In this document: positions 1-9,875 of the stretch, piece after piece
How positions within the stretch are numbered: the stretch's first letter is position 1
How the letters are laid out: every line of letters begins with the position of its first letter
DNA from: Oscillospiraceae bacterium
GTDB taxonomy: Bacteria; Bacillota; Clostridia; Oscillospirales; CAG-272
DNA: 64,000 nucleotides
Direction: 5' to 3'
Assembly (NCBI GenBank): GCA_015065385.1
Contig: SVQK01000044.1
Location: forward strand, 1-64,000
The notes under the pieces: model-generated
Told to the model about the DNA's origin: nothing
Database searches by the model: none
Seen by the model: only the letters and a program-made list of their open reading frames with translations
Position numbers and translations under genes: made by a program

Positions 1-1886
1 AGAAGGATGATCGTGCCCGCCTTCTTGATGAAGGACCAGCCGCGCTCCCACATGGACCGGAGCACGTTGCCGAGGGTCGGCCAGTGGTAGGCGGGAAGCT
101 CCATGACGAACGGAGCGGGATCGCCGGCGAACATCTTCGTTTTCTTTAAGATAATGCCGGAGACGATGATCGCGGCCATTCCGATGAAGTAGGAGCCTGT
201 GGAGATCAGGGCGGATCCGCCGAAGATGGCGCCCGCGATCATGGCGATGAAGGGAACCTTCGCGCCGCAGGGGATAAAGGTGGTGGTCATGATCGTCATG
301 CGGCGGTCGCGCTCATTCTCGATGGTACGGGAGGCCATGATGCCGGGGATGCCGCAGCCCGTTCCGATGAGGATCGGGATGAAGGACTTGCCGGAAAGGC
401 CGAAGCGGCGGAAGATCCGGTCAAGCACGAAGGCTACGCGGGCCATATAGCCGCAGGCCTCCACGAAGGCCAGAAGGAGGAAGAGCACCAGCATCTGGGG
501 AACGAAGCCGAGCACCGCGCCGACGCCGGCCACGATACCGTCCTGAATCAGACCGTAGAGCCAGTCGGGGATCCGGGGCTCTCCCTCGGAGTCGCAGAGG
601 ATCTTGTCGATCAGAGCGGGAACGCCGGGAACCCATACGCCGTAATCAGCCGGATCGGGCTCCTCGCCGTCGTATTTCGCAAAGACTTCGACCGCGTCTT
701 TCAGGTCATTGTAGGTGTAGGTCACATCCTCGGTCTCGAGGGTCTCCTCGTCCTCGAGGGTGTAGTCGGCGGTCGCGGAGGCGTCGATCGAGGAGAGAGC
801 GGTACGGACGTCGTCCGCGGAGAAGTCTTCGCCCAGCTCATCGCCCAGAAAGGCGTCGATCACGTTCGCGGCGTCGCCGAATTCTTCGCCGGCCTCTTCC
901 GCCTCGGCGGATCCGATGCCGAACAGATGCCAGCCGTCGCCGAACAGGCCGTCGTTGGCCCAGTCGGTGGCGGACGCGCCCACGGTGACCATGGAGATGT
1001 AGTAGATGAGGAACATCACGGCCGCGAAGATCGGAAGGCCCAGCCAGCGGTTGGTGACGACCTTGTCGATCTTGTCGGAGACGGTCAGGCCGCCCGCGTT
1101 CTTTTTCTTGTAGCAGGCCTTGATGATGTCGGCGATGGCGAGATACCGCTCGTTCGTGATGATCGATTCGGCGTCGTCGTCCATCTCCTTCTCGACCGCC
1201 GCGATGTCCTGCTCGATGTGGCCGAGGGTGGCGGAGGAGAGCTTCAGCTGTTCGATGGCTTTGGAGTCGCGCTCGAAGAGCTTGATGGCGTACCATCTCT
1301 GCTGTTCCTCCGGCATGGAGTGCACCGCGGCCTCCTCGATGTGGGCGATGGCGTGCTCCACGGGGCCGGAGAACTTGTGCATCGGGACGGTCTTCGCGCC
1401 TTTTGCCGCGCGGATGGCCGCCTCAGCCGCCTCGTTGATCCCCGTTCCCTTCAGGGCGGAGATCGGAACCACGTCGCACCCGAGCTGGCGGCTCAGTTCC
1501 TCGACGTTGATTTTGTCGCCGTTCTTCGTGACCACGTCCATCATGTTGATGGCGCAGACCACCGGGATCCCGAGCTCCGTGAGCTGGGTGGTGAGGTAGA
1601 GGTTCCGCTCGAGGTTGGAGCCGTCGATGATGTTCAGAATGGCGTTCGGGCGTTCGCCGATCAGGTAGTTCCGGGCGACGACCTCTTCCAGCGTGTACGG
1701 GGAGAGGGAGTAGATGCCAGGCAGGTCGGTGACGATGACGTCGTCGTGCTTTTTCAGCTTGCCTTCCTTCTTTTCGACCGTGACGCCCGGCCAGTTCCCG
1801 ACGAACTGGTTGGAGCCGGTCAGCGCGTTGAACAGCGTGGTTTTGCCGCTGTTCGGGTTGCCCGCTAAGGCGATGCGAATCTCCAT
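1..1886 (-). CDS. feoB: Ferrous iron transport protein B (FeoB), 3' end cut by the window edge
   Basis: Minus-strand translation from ATG at 1886: MEIRIALAGNPNSGKTTLFNALTGSNQFVGNWPGVTVEKKEG (FeoB G domain: P-loop, NWPGVTVE), then DLPGIYSL and transmembrane FeoB core (GFVPQMLVLFLLLAFVEACGYMARVAFVLDRIFRRFGLSGKSFIPILIGTGCGIPGIMASRTI). Downstream of two feoA genes. Confidence 0.97.
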   Translation of the reverse strand, partial: MEIRIALAGNPNSGKTTLFNALTGSNQFVGNWPGVTVEKKEGKLKKHDDVIVTDLPGIYSLSPYTLEEVVARNYLIGERPNAILNIIDGSNLERNLYLTTQLTELGIPVVCAINMMDVVTKNGDKINVEELSRQLGCDVVPISALKGTGINEAAEAAIRAAKGAKTVPMHKFSGPVEHAIAHIEEAAVHSMPEEQQRWYAIKLFERDSKAIEQLKLSSATLGHIEQDIAAVEKEMDDDAESIITNERYLAIADIIKACYKKKNAGGLTVSDKIDKVVTNRWLGLPIFAAVMFLIYYISMVTVGASATDWANDGLFGDGWHLFGIGSAEAEEAGEEFGDAANVIDAFLGDELGEDFSADDVRTALSSIDASATADYTLEDEETLETEDVTYTYNDLKDAVEVFAKYDGEEPDPADYGVWVPGVPALIDKILCDSEGEPRIPDWLYGLIQDGIVAGVGAVLGFVPQMLVLFLLLAFVEACGYMARVAFVLDRIFRRFGLSGKSFIPILIGTGCGIPGIMASRTIENERDRRMTIMTTTFIPCGAKVPFIAMIAGAIFGGSALISTGSYFIGMAAIIVSGIILKKTKMFAGDPAPFVMELPAYHWPTLGNVLRSMWERGWSFIKKAGTIIL

Positions 1887-1968
1887 GATCCGATTGTCCT
1901 TTCTTAGCTTATGCTTTCGGCAGTTTGAGTTCGGTGATCCGGTCAGACGGATCCGATTTTTGGAATAA

Positions 1969-1986
1969 GGTTAGAAGCAACTAACC
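1969..1986. promoter_or_regulatory. Operator-like inverted repeat GGTTAG-N6-CTAACC upstream of feoB
   Basis: Perfect 6-bp inverted repeat ggttag aagcaa ctaacc; shares the TTAG-N6-CTAA core with the site at 2586-2601. DtxR-type binding is inferred. Confidence 0.55.
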
Positions 1987-2010
1987 TCCGGGCAGAGAAA
2001 ACCGAAGCGG

Positions 2011-2244
2011 TTACTTCGCTGTTTTTTCGACCTCGACCATTTCCGCGTCGGCCTTCCGGATGGACAGCTCGTAACCGCGGACGGTGACCTCGATGGGATC
2101 TCCCAAGGGCGCTACCTTGCGGACGTAAACGGACACGCCCTTGGTCAGGCCCATGTCCATGATCCGGCGTTTGATCGCGCCTTCCCCGTGCAGTTTCACG
2201 ACGCGTACGGTCGAGCCGATGGATGCGTCTCTCAGTGTGTTCAT
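2011..2244 (-). CDS. feoA: FeoA domain protein
   Basis: 77 aa; MNTLRDASIGSTVRVVKLHGEGAIKRRIMDMGLTKGVSVYVRKVAPLGDPIEVTVRGYELSIRKADAEMVEV, typical FeoA. Confidence 0.95.
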   Translation of the reverse strand: MNTLRDASIGSTVRVVKLHGEGAIKRRIMDMGLTKGVSVYVRKVAPLGDPIEVTVRGYELSIRKADAEMVEVEKTAK

Positions 2245-2296
2245 GCGTTTCCTCCTCTTTATATGGATATGGATCTCAGACAGTGAATGCGGCGGG

Positions 2297-2512
2297 TCAG
2301 TTCACGAAAACCTTTGCGGCGAGCCCGCGGTCGATCCCCACCCGGCTTTCCTTCACGTTGACGATCAGGTTTCCGGCCAGCTCGGATACGACGGTGATGT
2401 TGTGGCCGACTACGAAACCGAGGTTTTCAAGGTGCTTCTTCACTTCGGGACTTCCGCTGATTCTGACGATGGTGTGGGCGTTTCCGTCCGCGGCCAGCAA
2501 TAAAGGCATCAT
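2297..2512 (-). CDS. feoA: FeoA domain protein (second copy)
   Basis: 71 aa; FeoA-like (HLENLGFVVGHNITVVSELAGNLIVNVKESRVGIDRGLAAKVFV); first gene of the minus-strand operon. Confidence 0.88.
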   Translation of the reverse strand: MMPLLLAADGNAHTIVRISGSPEVKKHLENLGFVVGHNITVVSELAGNLIVNVKESRVGIDRGLAAKVFVN

Positions 2513-2585
2513 GCTTGTTCTGCTCCCCTGACGGCCTTCCGGGGCCGCCGCCGATGATTAGAAACTGAAATGCGTCTGGCGGATA

Positions 2586-2601
2586 ATTAGCACCAGCTAA
2601 T
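2586..2601. promoter_or_regulatory. Operator-like inverted repeat ATTAG-N6-CTAAT just downstream of the feo promoter
   Basis: attag caccag ctaat; lies just downstream of the -10 box on the minus strand. Confidence 0.55.
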
Positions 2602-2612
2602 CTACCATGCCT

Positions 2613-2641
2613 ATTATAATCCTTTTCATCGGAGTTGTCAA
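2613..2641 (-). promoter_or_regulatory. Sigma-A type promoter of the feo operon
   Basis: Minus strand TTGACA-N17-TATAAT. Confidence 0.8.
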
Positions 2642-2800
2642 GTGCTAACCGACGATTTTTTGCCGCGCGGGGGCTTTTTGTCGAACCATCCGGAATGGGC
2701 GGGCCGGGCGCGGTTCAGTTTTGGCAGCCGTGACAACCGGCGGGGGAGCGGATTTCGCCTCCCCGGGTCCTCCGCTCCTTTCCAAATTGGCCCGGGTATC

Positions 2801-2829
2801 TTGCAAATCCGCGCGGAATCGGGTATAAT
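2801..2829 (+). promoter_or_regulatory. Sigma-A type promoter
   Basis: TTGCAA-N17-TATAAT upstream of the CAT-like gene. Confidence 0.7.
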
Positions 2830-2869
2830 ACCAGTATCATACAGCGTGATTTGCGCGCAGGAGGACGAC

Positions 2870-3553
2870 ATGGCCGAAATCCGACCGATCGACATGGAAC
2901 ATTGGCCCAGAGCCGCCCATTACCGCCGGTTCACCGAGGAGAACCCCTGCGCCGTGACCATGACGGACGATGTGGACGTGACCGAGCTGCGCCGCGCCTG
3001 CAAAGCCTCGGGCCGGTCCTTCTATCTATCCGTGCTCTGGTTGGTGTCCGCCGCGCTCAACGCCCATGAGGAATTCCGCTTGACGGAGGTGGACGCGTCC
3101 GATCTTCCGGCTCCGGTCCCCGCCGTCTGGGACGTGATCCACCCCGCCCACAACGTCTTTCACGAGGAGAGCGAGACCTATACCGGAACCTTTTCGCTCT
3201 TCTCCCCCGATCCCGTCCTGTTCATGGAGCGGGCTGCGGAGGACGTCGAGCGGGCAAAGCGTCTGACGATCCCGGCCGTCCCGACCCCGCCCAACGTGTT
3301 TGACGCGTCCTGCGTTCCGTGGCGTCATTTCACCCACGCCGGAGCTCTGACGGACGCGCCTTCCCTCTCCCCTCTGGTCGTCTGGGGAGGATTCCGGGAA
3401 ACGGAGGTTCGGGGCAAAGCCGTGACGCTCATGCCCTTGTCCGTGACGATCTCCCATGCCGCGGCGGACGGATTCCATCTCGCGCGGTTTCTGAACGAGG
3501 TCGAGGAGGCGGGCTGCGCGCTTGCCGGGTCGATGGGAGGGGTGAGGCTGTGA
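2870..3553 (+). CDS. Chloramphenicol acetyltransferase (CatA) family protein
   Basis: ATG after GGAGG; CAT-like fold signatures and C-terminal active-site-like motif SHAAADGFHLARFLNEVE. Confidence 0.85.
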   Translation: MAEIRPIDMEHWPRAAHYRRFTEENPCAVTMTDDVDVTELRRACKASGRSFYLSVLWLVSAALNAHEEFRLTEVDASDLPAPVPAVWDVIHPAHNVFHEESETYTGTFSLFSPDPVLFMERAAEDVERAKRLTIPAVPTPPNVFDASCVPWRHFTHAGALTDAPSLSPLVVWGGFRETEVRGKAVTLMPLSVTISHAAADGFHLARFLNEVEEAGCALAGSMGGVRL

Positions 3554-4089
3554 GACTGTTTGTCGCCGTCCGGTTTTCCGCCGGATTTGTCCGCGCTCTG
3601 ACCGACTGCCAGCGGAGCGTCCGCCTGATGGCCGGAGAAGAATCCGGAAATCGAAAGCCTGTCAACTGGACGAAACCGGACAATCTCCACGTGACGCTGG
3701 CCTTTCTCGGGGAGAGAAAAGATCCCGAATCCGTGATCCGCGCCCTCCGCTCCGTCTCCTTCGAGCCCTTCCGGATCGAATGCGGACCGTTCCGGAAGTT
3801 CGGAGACGCCCTGACAGTCGGGATCCGGGACGGCGGGGAGAGCGTCCGTCTCGCAAAAGCCGTGCGGTCCGCTCTGGACGGAGCCGGAATCTCTTACGAT
3901 GGGAAGCCTCCCGTTCCCCACGCGACCCTTGCCCGGAATTTCCGCCTTCCCCTGCCGGACGGGATCTCCCTCGCGGCGCCGGAAGGGAAGGAAACCGTGT
4001 CCTCCTTCTCCCTCATGAAGTCCGAAGGGGGCGGCCCGTCCCTCGTCTACACCGAACTCTGGAACAGCGCGAGGGGGGATCGCCGCTGA
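3550..4089 (+). CDS. thpR: RNA 2',3'-cyclic phosphodiesterase (2H/LigT family)
   Basis: GTG start overlapping the previous stop; RLFVAVRFSAGF, two HxT motifs: LHVTLAFLGE and PHATLAR. Confidence 0.92.
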   Translation: MRLFVAVRFSAGFVRALTDCQRSVRLMAGEESGNRKPVNWTKPDNLHVTLAFLGERKDPESVIRALRSVSFEPFRIECGPFRKFGDALTVGIRDGGESVRLAKAVRSALDGAGISYDGKPPVPHATLARNFRLPLPDGISLAAPEGKETVSSFSLMKSEGGGPSLVYTELWNSARGDRR

Positions 4090-4159
4090 CTGACCGCTTT
4101 GCCTTTGTTCTGCCATTTCCCGCCGTGCGGCGGATCTGATAAAAAGGAACCTGACCGAT

Positions 4160-6076
4160 ATGAAGCATGGATTCATCAAACTCGCCGCCGCTGTGCCGGA
4201 TGTGCATGTGGCCGCGCCCATGAAAAACGCCGCCGAGATCTGCCGCCTGATCGATCGGGCATATGACGAAGGCGTCCGCGTTCTCGTCTTTCCGGAGCTG
4301 TCCCTGACGGGCTACACCTGCGGCGATCTCTTCCTCTCCGACGGACTGCTCGACGGAGCGGAGAAAGCCCTTCTGACCGTCGCGGAGCACACTGCCGGAA
4401 AGAAAATGCTCGTTTTCGCCGGACTCCCGCTCCGGGTGAACGACCGCCTGTACAACTGCGCCGCTGCGATCTGCGACGGGGAGATCCTCGGCATCACCCC
4501 GAAGACCGCCATTCCGAACTACGGCGAATTCTACGAGGCGCGGCATTTTTCCGTCCCTTCCGGGGGCGAGGTCGCCGTGCTCCGGAACGGTGAGGAAGAA
4601 TATTATATCCCGCTGTCCCACGGGGTCTATGTCTGCCGGGAGGTCCCCGAGCTGGCCGTGGGCGCGGAGATCTGCGAGGAGATGTGGACGGCGGGATCCC
4701 CCTCGGAAAAGCTGGCCGCGGACGGAGCGACGGTCATCGTCAACCTTTCCGCCTCCAATGAGACCGTCGGCAAGGACGAATACCGGCGGACCCTCGTGAA
4801 AGCGGCCTCCGGAAAGTGCGTCGCGGCGTATGTGTACTGCGACGCCGGAGAGGGGGAATCGAGCACCGACTCCGTCTTCTCGGGCCACTGCATGATCGCC
4901 GCAAACGGGACGATCCTCGCGGAAAACGAACCTTTCGGCGGGGCGGAGCTTCTCACGGCGGTGGTGGATCTCGCCCATCTGCGCCACGACCGGAGGAAAA
5001 TGAATACATGGAAGGGCGGCGTGTCCGCTTCTCCTTCCTTCTCCCTCGATCTCTGCGACACGGATCTTGCGGGTCTTCTGAATCCGCGCCCGTTCATCCC
5101 GTCCGAGGGAGAGCGGGACGCCGTGTGCCGCCGGATCTTCGATATTCAGGTGGCGGGCTTGGTCAAGCGGATCAAAGCCGCCCATGCCTCGACCTGCGTG
5201 ATCGGTCTGTCCGGCGGGCTCGACTCCACGCTGGCGCTGCTCGTGACGCGCGAGGCCATGCAAAAGCTCGGACGGGATCCGCGGGATCTGATCGCGCTGA
5301 CCATGCCCTGCTTCGGGACCACCTCCCGCACCAAATCGAACGCGGAAACCCTCGGCGCGCTGTTCGGGACCCGCTTCAGGACGGTGGATATCAAGGAATC
5401 CGTGGATCTGCACTTCCGCGATATCGGCCACGACGCGGCGGATCACTCCGTGGTGTACGAAAACGCGCAGGCAAGGGAGCGGACCCAGATCCTCATGGAT
5501 ATCGCCAACGCGGAAAACGGCCTCGTGATCGGGACCGGGGATCTTTCGGAGCTCGCGCTCGGATGGGCTACTTACAACGGGGATCATATGTCGAATTACG
5601 GCGTCAACGGCGGCATTCCGAAGACCCTGGTGCGCGTGCTGGTCGCGTGGTATGCGGATACCTTCGGAGACGGACTCCGGACAGAGACGGAAGACGGGGA
5701 GGTTCGCACCCTCGGCGGTGTGCTCCGGGATATCTTGGACACTCCCGTCAGCCCGGAGCTTCTGCCCCCGAAGGAAGGCGAAATCGCCCAGAAGACCGAG
5801 GATCTCGTCGGCCCGTACGATCTGCACGATTTCTTCCTCTACCACTATGTCCGCTGGGGCGAATCGAAGGACAAAATCGCAAGAGAGGCGAAGGCCGCTT
5901 TTGCAGGGACTTTCGACGGCGAAACGGTCGAAAAATGGCTGAACACCTTCTTCCGCCGGTTCCGTACGCAGCAGTTCAAGCGGTCCGCCCTGCCCGACGG
6001 TCCGAAGGTCGGATCGGTAGCCCTGAGTCCGCGCGGCGACTGGAGAATGCCCTCCGACGCGGAAGCGGACGAGTGA
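4160..6076 (+). CDS. nadE: NAD(+) synthase, glutamine-hydrolysing type (nitrilase domain plus NAD synthetase domain)
   Basis: 638 aa; N-terminal nitrilase (FPELSLTGYTCGDLF), C-terminal SGGLDSTLALLV PP-loop, GTGDLSELALGWATYNGDHMSNYGVNGGIPKTLV. Confidence 0.97.
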   Translation: MKHGFIKLAAAVPDVHVAAPMKNAAEICRLIDRAYDEGVRVLVFPELSLTGYTCGDLFLSDGLLDGAEKALLTVAEHTAGKKMLVFAGLPLRVNDRLYNCAAAICDGEILGITPKTAIPNYGEFYEARHFSVPSGGEVAVLRNGEEEYYIPLSHGVYVCREVPELAVGAEICEEMWTAGSPSEKLAADGATVIVNLSASNETVGKDEYRRTLVKAASGKCVAAYVYCDAGEGESSTDSVFSGHCMIAANGTILAENEPFGGAELLTAVVDLAHLRHDRRKMNTWKGGVSASPSFSLDLCDTDLAGLLNPRPFIPSEGERDAVCRRIFDIQVAGLVKRIKAAHASTCVIGLSGGLDSTLALLVTREAMQKLGRDPRDLIALTMPCFGTTSRTKSNAETLGALFGTRFRTVDIKESVDLHFRDIGHDAADHSVVYENAQARERTQILMDIANAENGLVIGTGDLSELALGWATYNGDHMSNYGVNGGIPKTLVRVLVAWYADTFGDGLRTETEDGEVRTLGGVLRDILDTPVSPELLPPKEGEIAQKTEDLVGPYDLHDFFLYHYVRWGESKDKIAREAKAAFAGTFDGETVEKWLNTFFRRFRTQQFKRSALPDGPKVGSVALSPRGDWRMPSDAEADE

Positions 6077-6115
6077 AAAGTAAGGATGATTCAGACATAA
6101 AAAGGAGCGAAAGCA

Positions 6116-6871
6116 ATGGGTAAAAAGGGAACCTACGGCGTGATCGCCGCCATGAAGATCGAAGCGGAGCACATCGTCGCCGCCATGGAGGAGGCGCGGA
6201 GTGAGACCGTCGGCGGGATCGAGTTCACCGTCGGAAAGATCCGGATGGCCAACGGACACGCGGGCGGGGAAATCGGCGAGGCGGACGTGATCGTGGCGGT
6301 CTGCGGCATCGGCAAGGTGTTCGCCGCCATGTGCGCCCAGACCATGATCGTGAAGTATCACCCCGGTTGTATCATCAACACCGGCGTGGCGGGCAGTCTG
6401 TCCCCGGATATCGGTGTCGGGGACGTGGTGATCGCCGAGGACGTGGTGGAGCACGACTTCGATACCTCCGCGTTCGGGGATCCGGTCGGGCTGATCCCCA
6501 CTTTGAACGTCGTGAAGATGCACTGCTCGGACAAGCTGCGCATGAGCGTGCTCCGGAATGCCGCAGAAACGGTGCTCGCAGGGACGGATTCGAATGTCTT
6601 CACCGACCGCGTGATCGCCACCGGGGATCAGTTCATCGCAGACAGCGCGAAGAAACGCTGGATCGTGGATACGTTCGGCGCGTCGGCATGCGAGATGGAG
6701 GGCGGCGCGATCGGGCAGGTCTGCACGGCCAATCAAATCCCCTTCGCCGTTGTCCGGACCATTTCGGACAGCGCGGACGGCGGGGCGGTGGAGGACTATC
6801 CCTCCTTTGCGAAGCGATCCGCTGAGATTTCCGCGAAGATCGTGCTCCGCGCCGTCACGCTGATCTGGTGA
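6116..6871 (+). CDS. mtnN: 5'-methylthioadenosine/S-adenosylhomocysteine nucleosidase
   Basis: GVIAAMKIEAEHIVAAME, GIGKVFAAMCAQTMI, NTGVAGSLSPDIGVGDVVIAEDVVEHDFD, CEMEGGAIGQVC, RTISDSADG. Confidence 0.96.
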   Translation: MGKKGTYGVIAAMKIEAEHIVAAMEEARSETVGGIEFTVGKIRMANGHAGGEIGEADVIVAVCGIGKVFAAMCAQTMIVKYHPGCIINTGVAGSLSPDIGVGDVVIAEDVVEHDFDTSAFGDPVGLIPTLNVVKMHCSDKLRMSVLRNAAETVLAGTDSNVFTDRVIATGDQFIADSAKKRWIVDTFGASACEMEGGAIGQVCTANQIPFAVVRTISDSADGGAVEDYPSFAKRSAEISAKIVLRAVTLIW

Positions 6872-7947
6872 GCCCCGTGGAGTATTCCAGCGATTTTCTC
6901 GATCGTGCCGCGCGCCTCTTCTTCCCGGATCCCGAGGCCGTTTCGCTGATCGCCTCGAGTGAGCGGGAGGACGATTTCCGGGCGTCCGCGCTCGTCTCAG
7001 GGTCCGGAGAGCGGTACGTTTTGAAGCTGGCTTCGAACGCCTTCACCCATGCCGCGCGGATCGAAGGGTGGAAGACCCTCGTCCGGGTGACCCGCTCCCT
7101 CGGCGCGTACATGCCGGATCTGATTCCATCCGCCTCCGGGCATCTTTCCGAACAGATCGAGTCGGACGGGCGGATTTTCACCGTATGGGCGGAGGAATTC
7201 GCTCCGTTCGAGCTTGCGCAGACGGAGGAGGAGTTCAAAGACCGCGAAGCCTATGCCCGGAAGGACGCCGCGCGGCCGAAAAACGCGGAAGGGGCCGCTC
7301 CGGCGTGGGAGGAAGAACTGATCCTTCTGTACGCGAAGCTCGGCGCGAAACGCATTCCGTGCGGCTGGGGCGTGTCGGGATATGCCCGCCTGACTCCCTT
7401 CGACGGGGAAGAGACGGATGAGGTCGAGGAATGCGTCCGCCTGTTCGGGGGAGATCTCCGGGATCGTTTCCCCGCGCTCCGCAGCCGCTGGGAGGATCTT
7501 CTGTGCCGCTGGCGGGAAAACCGGGACGCCCTCGCCGCGCTGTATTCCCGCCTGCCGACCTCCGTTTTTCAGGCCGACTGGAACGACACGAACGTGCTTC
7601 TGACGGACGACGGACATTTTGCGGGCCTGATCGACTGCAACATCGCCGGGGAGGACACGGTGCTCAATATGGCATTGTCCATCGGGCGGGTCGGCTTCAA
7701 CGAGGACGACCGGGAATCCGCGGATCGCGCCCGGACGGTTCTGCGCCTCTTCTCCCGCGCGTACCGCTGGAACGGGGACGAAATCGACGCCGCTCCCCTG
7801 CTTTGGAAGTATATCTCCGCGCTGTTTTGGGGAGAGGTGAACGATCTGAAAAAGGCGGAAAAAGAGGAAGAGGCCGCGGCGATCCTCGACCGGATCGAAA
7901 AACAGCTCTCGGAAGAAGCTGATTTCCGCTCTGCGATGGAAGGTTGA
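6868..7947 (+). CDS. APH-like phosphotransferase (small-molecule kinase fold)
   Basis: GTG start overlapping the mtnN stop; kinase-like motif VFQADWNDTNVLLTDDGHFAGLIDCNIAG. Confidence 0.75.
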   Translation: MSPVEYSSDFLDRAARLFFPDPEAVSLIASSEREDDFRASALVSGSGERYVLKLASNAFTHAARIEGWKTLVRVTRSLGAYMPDLIPSASGHLSEQIESDGRIFTVWAEEFAPFELAQTEEEFKDREAYARKDAARPKNAEGAAPAWEEELILLYAKLGAKRIPCGWGVSGYARLTPFDGEETDEVEECVRLFGGDLRDRFPALRSRWEDLLCRWRENRDALAALYSRLPTSVFQADWNDTNVLLTDDGHFAGLIDCNIAGEDTVLNMALSIGRVGFNEDDRESADRARTVLRLFSRAYRWNGDEIDAAPLLWKYISALFWGEVNDLKKAEKEEEAAAILDRIEKQLSEEADFRSAMEG

Positions 7948-8021
7948 CCGCTTCTTCCTGTATAAATACCAAAATCCAATCGACGATCCGTGAGCGATCG
8001 GGAATAAGGAGGATTCGAACG

Positions 8022-9872
8022 ATGTTCAAACTGCGTCCATTCACCCCCGCGGAGCTGAAACCGGCGGGATGGCTCAGACGGGAGCTTGAGATTCAGGCGG
8101 ACGGGCTGTCCGGGAATCTCGACAAAATCTGGCCCGACGTCCGGGATTCCCGCTGGATCGGCGGAGACCGGGAGGGCTGGGAGCGCGTGCCGTACTGGCT
8201 CGACGGCTTCATTCCGCTCGCCTATCTGCTCGACGACAGGGACAAGATCGCCCGGGCGAAGCGGTATATCGACGCCATTGTTTCCGGACAGAAGGAGGAC
8301 GGCTGGCTCTGTCCCTGCACCGACGAGGAGAGAGCGGGCTACGACATGTGGGCGCTCTACCTCATCGACAAGGTGCTGATGCTGTACTACGACTGCTCCG
8401 GCGACGAACGGATCCCGGACGTGGTGCGCCGCTCGCTCAAAAACCTCGCCGGACACATCGAGGCGCATCCGATCTTCGGCTGGGCGCATTCCCGCTGGTT
8501 CGAATGCCTGATCCCGATCTTCCGGCTGTACGAGACGGAGCCGGAGGAATGGCTGCTCGATCTGGCGCGGACGCTGAGAAAGCAGGGCATGCACTACGAG
8601 GAGATCTACGCCGACTGGAAGTACAAGATCCCGGAGCGCAAATGGCAGTGGGAGTCCCATGTGGTCAATCAGGGCATGGCGCTCAAGGAGGGCGCCCTCG
8701 CTTCTCTGCTGGACGGGGACGAGGCGGACGATTTCTTCTCCGAATACATGCTGTCCCAGCTCTTCGAATACCACGGCACGGCGGTCGGGCACTTCTCCGG
8801 GGACGAATGTCTGGCCGGCCACTCTCCGATTCAGGGAACCGAGCTCTGCGGCGTCACCGAGACGATGTACTCCTACGAGGTGCTCTTTGCGCTGACCGGC
8901 AATCCGATCTGGTCCGACCGGCTCGAGAAGCTGGCCTTCAACGCCCTGCCCGCCACTCTGACGCCGGATATGTGGGGCCATCAGTACGATCAGATGACCA
9001 ATCAGGTCGCGTGCGTGAAGCTGGATCCCGGGCATGTGGTGTTCCTGACCAACTCCGCCGAGTCCCATCTCTACGGACTGGAGCCGAACTACGGCTGCTG
9101 CACGGCGAACTTCAATCAGGGCTGGCCGAAATTCGCCCTGTCTCTGCTCATGCGTACACAGGACGGGATTGCGGTGAACGCCGTCGCCCCCTGCCGTCTG
9201 GAAACGGAGATCGGAGGAGCCGCGGTGACGGTGGAGTGCGACACGATCTATCCCTTCGGCGGGGAAGTGAACTACATCGTGGAAACCGCGTCCCCCGCCG
9301 AATTCGCTCTGACGCTCCGGATCCCGGGAACCTGCTCCGCGGCCTTTGTGGACGGAGAACCCGCCGAGCCCGGGAGCCTGCTCACCCTGAAACGGGTCTG
9401 GGAAGGAAAAAGCGTCGTGACGCTCAGCCTGCGCGTTGAAACGAAATTCGTTCGTCGCCCCACGGGGCTTTACTCCCTCGAGCGCGGGCCTCTGGTCTAC
9501 GCCCTGAAGATCGGGGAGGAGTGGACAAAGCTCGAATACGAGCGGAACGGCGTCGAGCGGATCTTCCCCTACTGCGACTGGGAGGTGCGTCCCACGACGG
9601 AATGGCAGTTCGCTCTGGCATCGGTGGACGGCGAGGGTGTCGGCGTGCGCGAGACTGGGGAGATCGGAGACCTGCCCTTCGCTCCGGAGAACGCCCCCGT
9701 GGTGCTGGACGTCCCCGTATACCGGATCAACTGGGGCTATGAGAACGAATACCGGATGATCGCTCGGGAGAAGCCGCTCTCCGCCCTTCCGATCGGACCG
9801 CTCACCACCGCGCAGTTCATCCCCTACGGCTGCACGAATATCCGGATCACGGAAGTGCCGAAGGCGGAGTGA
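8022..9872 (+). CDS. Glycoside hydrolase family 127-like (DUF1680, beta-L-arabinofuranosidase family)
   Basis: ATG with GGAGG upstream; PYWLDGFIPLAYLLDD, HLYGLEPNYGCCTANFNQGWPKFALSLLM typical of the family. Confidence 0.92.
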   Translation: MFKLRPFTPAELKPAGWLRRELEIQADGLSGNLDKIWPDVRDSRWIGGDREGWERVPYWLDGFIPLAYLLDDRDKIARAKRYIDAIVSGQKEDGWLCPCTDEERAGYDMWALYLIDKVLMLYYDCSGDERIPDVVRRSLKNLAGHIEAHPIFGWAHSRWFECLIPIFRLYETEPEEWLLDLARTLRKQGMHYEEIYADWKYKIPERKWQWESHVVNQGMALKEGALASLLDGDEADDFFSEYMLSQLFEYHGTAVGHFSGDECLAGHSPIQGTELCGVTETMYSYEVLFALTGNPIWSDRLEKLAFNALPATLTPDMWGHQYDQMTNQVACVKLDPGHVVFLTNSAESHLYGLEPNYGCCTANFNQGWPKFALSLLMRTQDGIAVNAVAPCRLETEIGGAAVTVECDTIYPFGGEVNYIVETASPAEFALTLRIPGTCSAAFVDGEPAEPGSLLTLKRVWEGKSVVTLSLRVETKFVRRPTGLYSLERGPLVYALKIGEEWTKLEYERNGVERIFPYCDWEVRPTTEWQFALASVDGEGVGVRETGEIGDLPFAPENAPVVLDVPVYRINWGYENEYRMIAREKPLSALPIGPLTTAQFIPYGCTNIRITEVPKAE

Positions 9873-9875
9873 TAC

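Noticed and set aside
4013-6736. 907-aa minus-strand ORF
   Set aside because: Antisense to nadE and mtnN; no recognisable motif.
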